Part shown: one piece after another, positions 6,019-10,273 of the stretch | How the letters are laid out: every line of letters starts with the position of its first letter | Numbering within the stretch: the first letter of the stretch is position 1 | Source of the DNA: CAYQQJ01 sp964515945 | GTDB lineage: Bacteria > Pseudomonadota > Gammaproteobacteria > Pseudomonadales > Cellvibrionaceae | DNA: 10,273 bases | Assembly: GCA_964515945.1 (NCBI GenBank) | Contig: CAZEWY010000132.1 | Location: forward strand, 1-10,273 | Direction of reading: 5' to 3' | Translations under genes and position numbers: made by a program | The notes under the pieces: generated by a model | The model's database searches: none | What the model saw: the letters and a program-made list of their open reading frames with translations, nothing else | What the model was told of the DNA's origin: nothing

Positions 6019-7017
6019 ATGAATAACGTCAACAGCATCTATCCGTCGGCCCGGCAGCAAGAAGTTGTTCATACTTATGCGTCAGCGGCCAATCTTGCTG
6101 CAACCGATGAAATCGACCTGCGTGAACTGTGGAATATTCTGTGGCAAGGCAAACTGCTTATCATTGCAATTACCGCCGTTTTTGCGGTGGGCTCGGTCTT
6201 CTACGCCCTTTCATTGCCCAATATCTATCAGTCCTCAACGCTTCTGACTCCGTCCGAGGATTCCCAGGGCGGCGGCATTTCGCGGATGGCGGGCAAACTG
6301 AGTGGTCTGGCATCCCTGGCGGGGGTCAATCTCGGCGCTGGGGGCGCCACAAAAATTGCTATTGCCCTGGAAGTATTGCAGTCCCGGAAGTTCATCACCG
6401 AGTTCGTGGATCGACATGACATATTGCCTGAACTGATGGCGGTTGAAGCCTGGGACCGTGCCAGTGATACATTGGTATTCGATCCTGATCTCTATAATGC
6501 CTCTTCAGGTGAGTGGGTGAGGGTGGTGGAGCCACCAAAGACGCCAGAACCTTCAGATTGGGAAGCCTACAAGGCTTTTATGGAGATTTTGACCGTTTCC
6601 GAGGATATGGAAACAGGCTTCATCACAGTCTCTTTGGAGCACCAGTCGCCCTATGTTGCACAGCGTTGGCTTAGCTTATTGATCAGTGATGTAAACAAGG
6701 CGATGAAAGAAAAGGACGTTACCGAGGCCGAACGTAGCATTGACTACCTGAAAAAGCAGCTTAACCAGGTATCCCTGGCCGATATGCGGACCATCTTTTA
6801 TGAACTCATCGAAGAGCAAACCAAAATCATCATGCTCGCTCAGGTTCGGGAAGAATACATCTTCAAAACCATTGATAAGCCCGTAGTCCCCGAAGAAAAA
6901 GCCAAGCCCAGCCGCGCCCTGATCTGCATTCTGGGAACCATGCTCGGCGGCATGCTGGCAGTGATGTTTGTGTTTATGCGCCACTTCGCCAGCAGCGCGC
7001 GGGATGGTGATGAGTGA
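6019..7017 (+). CDS. wzz: Wzz-type polysaccharide chain-length determinant (PCP), copy 2
   Basis: This 332-residue Wzz homologue has the same architecture as copy 1: DEIDLRELWNILWQGK (30-45), a first membrane helix to about 66, a QGGGISRMAGKLSG stretch, a long periplasmic domain, and a KAKPSR segment. It ends with a second helix whose ALICILGTMLGGMLAVMFV is nearly unchanged. About 69% of the aligned core is identical to copy 1, with divergence mostly at the N-terminus and in periplasmic helices, where chain-length specificity is thought to lie. GAAAGTGAG at 6002-6010 is a plausible ribosome site for the ATG at 6019. The last two codons and the TGA stop are formed by the first units of a (GATGAGT)7 array, so the C-terminus (ARDGDE) differs from copy 1 and is shorter. 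Copy number changes in the array would not move the stop. Confidence 0.9.
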   Translation: MNNVNSIYPSARQQEVVHTYASAANLAATDEIDLRELWNILWQGKLLIIAITAVFAVGSVFYALSLPNIYQSSTLLTPSEDSQGGGISRMAGKLSGLASLAGVNLGAGGATKIAIALEVLQSRKFITEFVDRHDILPELMAVEAWDRASDTLVFDPDLYNASSGEWVRVVEPPKTPEPSDWEAYKAFMEILTVSEDMETGFITVSLEHQSPYVAQRWLSLLISDVNKAMKEKDVTEAERSIDYLKKQLNQVSLADMRTIFYELIEEQTKIIMLAQVREEYIFKTIDKPVVPEEKAKPSRALICILGTMLGGMLAVMFVFMRHFASSARDGDE

Positions 7018-7061
7018 TGAGTGATGAGTGATGAGTGATGAGTGATGAGTGATGAGTGATG
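7009..7061 (-). repeat. (GATGAGT)7 tandem heptamer array overlapping the wzz2 stop
   Basis: Seven perfect GATGAGT copies plus a partial GATG run without a mismatch. The reverse complement is (CATCACT) in another register, so this is the same heptamer family as the neighbouring arrays but inverted. The TGA stop of wzz2 (7015-7017) lies at the junction of the first and second units. Perfect uniformity suggests recent expansion. Confidence 0.95.
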
Positions 7062-7082
7062 CGGCATCCCAGAATCCGCTCA

Positions 7083-7225
7083 CATCACCAATCACCGCTC
7101 GCTCATTACCTCCATTACTGCTCACCCATCACTCTACCATCCCTCCCATCACCGCTCACCCATCCCTCCTCCCAATCCCCGCTCACTCATCACTGTTCAC
7201 CTATCCCTCCCCATCACCAATCACC
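7083..7225 (+). repeat. Degenerate heptamer repeat array before hipBA
   Basis: About 20 mostly 7-bp units (CATCACC, AATCACC, GCTCGCT, CATTACC, CATTACT, GCTCACC, CATCACT, CATCCCT and others) fill the gap between the inverted (GATGAGT)7 array and the hipBA promoter. TCACTCATCACT (7183-7194) is complementary to sequence in the (GATGAGT)7 array, so the region could fold into a long hairpin in RNA. No gene is seen in 7062-7290. Confidence 0.8.
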
Positions 7226-7229
7226 GCCC

Positions 7230-7290
7230 TTGCAAAACCTTAAACAATCAATATAATGATATTTCATCTACTAACCATCAATATATTGAT
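7230..7290 (+). promoter_or_regulatory. hipBA promoter with two 14-bp palindromic operators
   Basis: TTGCAA (7230-7235), a 16-bp spacer and a perfect TATAAT (7252-7257) form the promoter. Operator 1, ATCAATATAATGAT (7247-7260), contains the -10 box. Operator 2, ATCAATATATTGAT (7277-7290), is a perfect palindrome ending at the base before the hipB ATG. The boxes differ at one base and are 30 bp apart, about three helical turns, which suits cooperative HipB dimers. No Shine-Dalgarno precedes hipB. Confidence 0.65.
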
Positions 7291-7620
7291 ATGAAAAAAC
7301 CCATATGCCCATCCAAGCCAGTAGCCGACGTATTACGAATACTGGCAACTCAGCTTGAGGCTGCGCGGCGTGAACAGCGTATGCCTCAGGCCGAGCTGGC
7401 GGAGCGCGCTGGCATAAGCATCAACACACTCAAGGCAATCCTATCGGGTAGCCCCACCGTCGCCGTAGGGACGGTGTTTGAAGTGGCTTACATTTTGGGT
7501 GTGCCCTTGGCTGAGGATGAGCAGAATCTTGCCGTAGCACGGAACACACTCGCGCGGTTGGTGAAATGGATGCCGAAAGCGGTGCATAAACCCGGCGCGA
7601 GGATAGATGATGACTTCTAA
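7291..7620 (+). CDS. hipB: HipB-like antitoxin, XRE-family DNA-binding repressor
   Basis: This 109-residue protein has a Cro/C1-type helix-turn-helix at about residues 18-75. MPQAELAERAG (31-41) is the first scaffold of the motif and ISINTLKAILSG (42-53) the turn and recognition helix. HipB proteins bind their own operators as dimers and hold the partner HipA kinase inactive. It is somewhat longer than E. coli HipB (88), with extra residues at both ends, including a PGARIDDDF tail. The start at 7291 is supported by the domain position, but the bases normally holding a ribosome site are operator 2. The transcript leader would be only about 25 nt, so initiation may rely on the short leader or be deliberately weak. 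Its stop overlaps the hipA start by 14 bp. Confidence 0.85.
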   Translation: MKKPICPSKPVADVLRILATQLEAARREQRMPQAELAERAGISINTLKAILSGSPTVAVGTVFEVAYILGVPLAEDEQNLAVARNTLARLVKWMPKAVHKPGARIDDDF

Positions 7621-8887
7621 CCAAGTCTACGTGTGGGTATGGTTGCCAGACGCGACCAAGCCCGTAGTCGCCGGGGTGCTAAAAGAACACATCGGCCTCT
7701 ACTACTTTGCCTACGGCAAAAGCTACTTGGAGCACAAGGATGCGATTGCCTTATATGATCCCGAACTGCCGCTAAAAAGGGGCGAACAGCGACCGAACTA
7801 TACCCTGGCGGGCTGTTTGCGTGATGGGGCCCCGGACGCCTGGGGGCGGCGGGTAATCTTGCAGCGGTTGTTGGGAAGGAACAGCAGAGATGCCGACCCT
7901 GCGGTTCTTGATGAACTGACCTACATGCTCGAGTCTGGCTCTGACCGCATCGGTGCGTTGGATTTTCAAGCGAGTCCCACAGAATATGTACCGAGAGAAA
8001 AACAGCAGGCGCCCTTGGATGCATTCCAAAACATTGCTGATCTCGTCACGAGAGGAGAGGAGCTCCCGGCGCCCCTGGCTGAGGTCATTCAGCACGGCAC
8101 AAGCATTGGAGGCGCCCGCCCAAAAGTGCTTGTTGATGATGGCGAACGAAAGTGCATCGCCAAATTTTCCACATCAACCGATCACTACAACGTGGTCAAG
8201 AGCGAATATGTAGCGATGCGCCTGGCTGCGCTCGCAGGGCTGAACGTTGCGCCCGTGGCGCTCGCCAGCGTCGCTGGTAGAGACGTGCTTCTGGTGGATC
8301 GATTTGACCGGTGCTGGTCTCCGGCCGGTTGGAGTCGCCGTTCTGTGGTGTCCGCTTTGACAATCCTGGGGCTGGACGAAATGCGTGCCCGCCATGCCAG
8401 CTATGCTGAACTTGCCGAAATAATACGCCAGCGCTTCACCAAACCTAAACAAACGTTACGAGAATTGTACCGACGGCTGGTTTTCAACATCCTGCTCAGT
8501 AACACCGACGACCATGCGCGCAACCACGCCGCGTTCTGGGATGGCCGCCAACTCAGCTTGACGCCAGCCTATGACATTTGCCCACAACTGAGGGCAGGGC
8601 GGGAGGCCAGCCAGGGAATGCTTATCTCCGGGGGCGACAACCTGAGCCGCATCAATACCTGTTTCAAAGCCGGCCCTGCATTTGCGCTGACGGCCCCAGC
8701 AGCCTTGGAGATCGTGGAAGAACTAATAGTGTCCGTGCAAAAACATTGGGCTGCCATAGCCGACGAAGCTGCGCTCAACTCGGGGGAACGCCAGATGTTT
8801 CGTCAGCGACAGCTCTTCAATCCCGGCATCTTTGATGGCCTCGATGATCGAGCACTGGAAAAACGCCTGCGACAGCTCGCGAAGTGA
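7607..8887 (+). CDS. hipA: HipA-like serine/threonine kinase toxin
   Basis: HipA kinases phosphorylate targets such as glutamyl-tRNA synthetase, stopping translation and promoting dormancy. The 426-residue product is close to E. coli HipA (440) and has both domains. The N-terminal subdomain (about 8-120) contains AGCLRDGAPDAWGRRV. The kinase core has GTSIGGARPK (164-173), equivalent to the region holding the autophosphorylated serine of E. coli HipA, then CIAKFS with the likely ATP-binding Lys186. The catalytic loop SNTDDHARN has Asp301 and Asn306, and the metal-binding Asp323 is in TPAYDICP. All key residues are present, so it should be active. Tandem ATGs lie at 7607 and 7610; GAGGA at 7599-7603 is better spaced (6 nt) for the second. 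It overlaps hipB and is presumably co-repressed with it. A GCTCCCC heptamer array begins two bases after the stop. Confidence 0.9.
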   Translation: MMTSNQVYVWVWLPDATKPVVAGVLKEHIGLYYFAYGKSYLEHKDAIALYDPELPLKRGEQRPNYTLAGCLRDGAPDAWGRRVILQRLLGRNSRDADPAVLDELTYMLESGSDRIGALDFQASPTEYVPREKQQAPLDAFQNIADLVTRGEELPAPLAEVIQHGTSIGGARPKVLVDDGERKCIAKFSTSTDHYNVVKSEYVAMRLAALAGLNVAPVALASVAGRDVLLVDRFDRCWSPAGWSRRSVVSALTILGLDEMRARHASYAELAEIIRQRFTKPKQTLRELYRRLVFNILLSNTDDHARNHAAFWDGRQLSLTPAYDICPQLRAGREASQGMLISGGDNLSRINTCFKAGPAFALTAPAALEIVEELIVSVQKHWAAIADEAALNSGERQMFRQRQLFNPGIFDGLDDRALEKRLRQLAK

Positions 8888-8888
8888 T

Positions 8889-8916
8889 CCGCTCCCCGCT
8901 CCCCGCTCCCCGCCCG
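8889..8916 (+). repeat. (CCGCTCC)3 heptamer array after hipA
   Basis: Three perfect CCGCTCC units and a fourth variant (CCGCCCG) follow the hipA stop by one base. In the register GCTCCCC they differ at one base from GCTCACC units in the other arrays, so they probably belong to the same family. Confidence 0.75.
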
Positions 8917-8965
8917 AACCCATCATGATATCGTTAACCTACATCCAAACGCGGTGGAGTTGCCC

Positions 8966-9289
8966 ATGAGTCAGCTAGAGCGGCCGTCTTATTCGGCTCC
9001 CGAATGGGATATAGAAGAAGCTCGACGTATCGTGCAGTCCATGTTGGCAGAGCATGAAGTGGATGTGTATCTGTTTGGCTCCGCCGCTAACGGCAATATG
9101 ACGGATCATTCAGACATAGATATCGCTGTGTTGGCTAAAGAGGGGCTGCCAGCCGGGCTGCTGGCACAAATCCGTGATGCCCTGGATCAAAGCAACATCC
9201 TTTATCCCATAGATTTAGTTTATCTGAACGATACTTCCGCGGATTTCAAAGCTAAAGTACTTCAACAAGGGAAATCATGGAACGCCTGA
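8966..9289 (+). CDS. MNT-domain nucleotidyltransferase (antitoxin-like), partner apparently broken
   Basis: This 107-residue minimal nucleotidyltransferase has the full GSX10DXD signature: Gly38-Ser39, then Asp50 and Asp52 in FGSAANGNMTDHSDIDIAV, and a third acidic residue at Asp83 (PIDLVYL). It is a distinct subfamily from the MntA at 3920, with an extra N-terminal helix. The frame also has a GTG at 8954, but TGGAG at 8955-8959 is spaced 6 nt from the ATG at 8966, so that start is chosen. Family members usually form an operon with a HEPN or HI0074-like substrate-binding protein, and an overlapping ATG at 9277 begins such a protein but stops after 33 codons. The gene may thus be an orphan antitoxin. 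No promoter was recognised in the 78 bp after hipA. Confidence 0.8.
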   Translation: MSQLERPSYSAPEWDIEEARRIVQSMLAEHEVDVYLFGSAANGNMTDHSDIDIAVLAKEGLPAGLLAQIRDALDQSNILYPIDLVYLNDTSADFKAKVLQQGKSWNA

Positions 9290-9378
9290 AGGAGCGGTTA
9301 ATAGTAGCGACCCATGCGCTAGGCAGGATTCGGTCAAATGCCAGATTGCGCGAAACCGAAGCAGGGCAAGGCCTGTAG
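9277..9378 (+). pseudogene. Truncated HI0074/HEPN-like partner of the MNT gene
   Basis: An ATG overlapping the last 13 bases of the MNT gene, preceded by AAGGG at 9267-9271, opens a 33-codon frame beginning MERLKERLIVATHALGRI. This resembles the start of nucleotidyltransferase substrate-binding proteins of the HI0074 type, which are about 130-145 residues and are normally placed exactly here. After about 18 residues the resemblance is lost and a TAG ends the frame. No continuation is visible in any frame before the heptamer repeat at 9435. I infer that the gene was cut by a deletion. It could alternatively be a chance frame. Confidence 0.5.
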
Positions 9379-9434
9379 CGAGGCTCAGGCAGCAAAATGG
9401 ATGTGATGACAAGCATGCCGCTATTTTCCACGCC

Positions 9435-9462
9435 AATTACCAATTACCGCCGACCATTGCCG
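9435..9462 (+). repeat. Short heptamer array before parDE
   Basis: Two AATTACC units (9435-9448), then GCCGACC and ATTGCCG, keep 7-bp periodicity. AATTACC is one base from the AATCACC unit of the larger arrays. It lies where the body of the truncated HEPN-like gene should be, and its end overlaps the parDE -35 box. Confidence 0.55.
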
Positions 9463-9507
9463 GAATTTCGAGAGTCGCCTATACTGGCTGTAAGTACTAT
9501 TCTTACA
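9457..9507 (+). promoter_or_regulatory. parDE promoter and candidate ParD operator
   Basis: TTGCCG (9457-9462), a 17-bp spacer and TATACT (9480-9485) form a plausible promoter with a start near 9492. An inverted repeat TGTAAGTACTATTCTTACA (9489-9507; 6-bp arms, 7-bp centre) covers the predicted start site. That position suits autorepression by the ribbon-helix-helix antitoxin ParD, alone or with ParE. Confidence 0.5.
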
Positions 9508-9523
9508 ATTGAGGTGACTTCAC

Positions 9524-9784
9524 ATGCCGCGCACTATAACCTTTCAGCCCAGTAAGGAAATTGGCGACTTTATCGAAGGCCTTATCCACAGCGGCTGTTA
9601 CAACAACCAAAGTGAAGTCGTACGGGAAGGTTTGCGCCTGCTCCAGGAGCGGAATGCGCAATCCAAGCTGCAGCAGCTTAAAAGTCTGATCGATGAAGGC
9701 GAGCACAGTGGTGATATGGCAGCGTGGGACGTAGAGGAGTTTTTGAAATGGATGAAAAAGCCACCACATGGTAAGGACCTTTAA
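9524..9784 (+). CDS. parD: ParD-like ribbon-helix-helix antitoxin
   Basis: This 86-residue protein has the type II ParD/CC2985-type layout. An N-terminal ribbon-helix-helix DNA-binding domain at about residues 1-45 starts PRTITFQPSKEIGDFIEGLI and contains the conserved YNNQSEVVREGLRLLQER helix. A charged, flexible C-terminal tail (about 50-86) follows and would wrap the toxin. GAGGTGA at 9511-9517, 6 nt before the ATG, gives a strong ribosome site. The gene overlaps parE by 17 bp. The inverted repeat at 9489-9507 is its likely operator. ParD would neutralise ParE by direct binding and repress the operon. Confidence 0.9.
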   Translation: MPRTITFQPSKEIGDFIEGLIHSGCYNNQSEVVREGLRLLQERNAQSKLQQLKSLIDEGEHSGDMAAWDVEEFLKWMKKPPHGKDL

Positions 9785-10061
9785 GCTACGCCGCAAAGTC
9801 GATAACGACTTGGTGAACATTTATGCCTTCAGTGTGCAGGAGTGGGGCACCGCCCGCGCCGAGGAGTACATCCGCGATATTAATTCGGTTTTTCATCAAC
9901 TTGCAGGAAACCCCTCTCTGGGGCGCGAGTATCATCACATAAAGTCGGGTCTGCGCGCTTTTAATGTAGTTTCCCATATTGTGTTCTACAAACCCACCAG
10001 CTACGGCGTCGCCGTTATTCGTGTACTGCATCACGCAGTGGATGTGCCGCGGCACCTTTAG
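9768..10061 (+). CDS. parE: ParE-like toxin (RelE/ParE superfamily)
   Basis: This 97-residue protein matches the ParE family along its length. It has an N-terminal two-helix hairpin (RRKVDNDLVNIYAFSVQEWGTARAEEYIRDI in pattern), the conserved LAGNPSLGREYHHIKSGLRAF segment, and a C-terminal beta-sheet ending HIVFYKP, VAVIRVLHHAVDVPRHL. Characterised ParE toxins inhibit DNA gyrase, while RelE relatives cut mRNA; the RVLHxxxDVxxHL ending is typical of the ParE branch. The start ATG at 9768 lies within parD in another frame without a good ribosome site, so translation is probably coupled. It is followed by a weak GAACG/CGTTC hairpin (10075-10089) and then heptamer repeats. Confidence 0.9.
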   Translation: MVRTFKLRRKVDNDLVNIYAFSVQEWGTARAEEYIRDINSVFHQLAGNPSLGREYHHIKSGLRAFNVVSHIVFYKPTSYGVAVIRVLHHAVDVPRHL

Positions 10062-10113
10062 CTGCACAGAATCCGAACGAATGCCGTTCAGGAAATACTA
10101 TCCACCCCTGGCC

Positions 10114-10181
10114 AATCACCGCTCAACCATTCCCAATCACCCATCACCCATCACCCATCACCCATTACTGTACTCATCACT
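10114..10181 (+). repeat. Heptamer repeat array downstream of parE
   Basis: Units run AATCACC, GCTCAAC, CATTCCC, AATCACC, (CATCACC)3 and CATTACT (to 10169), with a further CATCACT at 10175-10181. A C/T-rich tract continues to about 10260 without clear units. CCAATCACCGCTC is shared with the array at 7088-7100, and (CATCACC)3 with the rfaH leader. No gene is seen between 10062 and the window end. Confidence 0.8.
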
Positions 10182-10273
10182 CGTCCCCCCATCAGTCCCA
10201 CTTTCCCCTCACCACTTCCTTCTCCCCCGCCAAAAAACCTCTTGAAATCTCCCCCCCAAACTACTACCATGCG

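Noticed and set aside
7009..7061. Phase variation of the Wzz2 C-terminus by change in repeat number
   Set aside because: The reading frame enters the array from a fixed side and meets TGA at the junction of the first two units, so unit number does not alter the stop.
6676..7125. Minus-strand frame encoding repeated SLITHHS-type peptides
   Set aside because: This is simply the translation of the (GATGAGT)7 array joined to sequence antisense to wzz2. There is no domain and no reason to think it is expressed.
7009..7225. CRISPR array
   Set aside because: The units are 7 bp, contiguous or degenerate, without spacers, and no cas gene is present.

Overview
The window looks like a gammaproteobacterial chromosome with moderate GC content; the exact lineage cannot be told from sequence alone. 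The evidence is a near-canonical IHF beta subunit, an RfaH-type antiterminator and WecA/Wzz polysaccharide genes. An ihfB gene beside wzz and a WecA-type transferase recalls O-antigen loci such as that of Pseudomonas aeruginosa. All recognised genes read on the + strand.

Layout. 1-93 is the 3' end of an unidentified gene, followed by a REP-like palindrome. 279-575 is ihfB. After a noncoding gap of about 350 bp comes a first wecA-wzz pair (927-3195), then rfaH (3316-3819), a MntA-HepT (MNT/HEPN) toxin-antitoxin pair (3920-4715), and a second, diverged wecA-wzz pair (4908-7017). The right third is accessory: hipB-hipA (7291-8887), an MNT nucleotidyltransferase (8966-9289) with what looks like a truncated HEPN-type partner (9277-9378), and parD-parE (9524-10061). 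The last 210 bp are repeat-rich with no gene.

How the parts fit. WecA homologues load the first sugar phosphate onto undecaprenyl phosphate. Wzz homologues set the chain length of Wzy-polymerised glycans. RfaH normally lets RNA polymerase read long, poorly translated polysaccharide operons. The locus therefore looks like the head of an O-antigen or exopolysaccharide cluster with two initiation/length-control cassettes (WecA copies about 73% identical, Wzz copies about 69% over the core, by hand alignment). Three intact toxin-antitoxin pairs and one decayed one are interleaved with it.

The most unusual feature is a family of C-rich heptamer repeats (CATCACC, GCTCACC, CATTACT, AATCACC and variants). 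They fill gaps after wzz1, wzz2, hipA, the solo MNT gene and parE, that is, the seams between modules. One array runs to the base before the rfaH start codon and replaces its ribosome binding site. Another, (GATGAGT)7, is the reverse complement of the family and supplies the last codons and stop of wzz2. Other candidate regulatory elements are paired 14-bp operators at hipBA, a dyad around the -10 box before wzz1, a dyad at the parDE start site, and a perfect 12-bp inverted repeat before wecA2.
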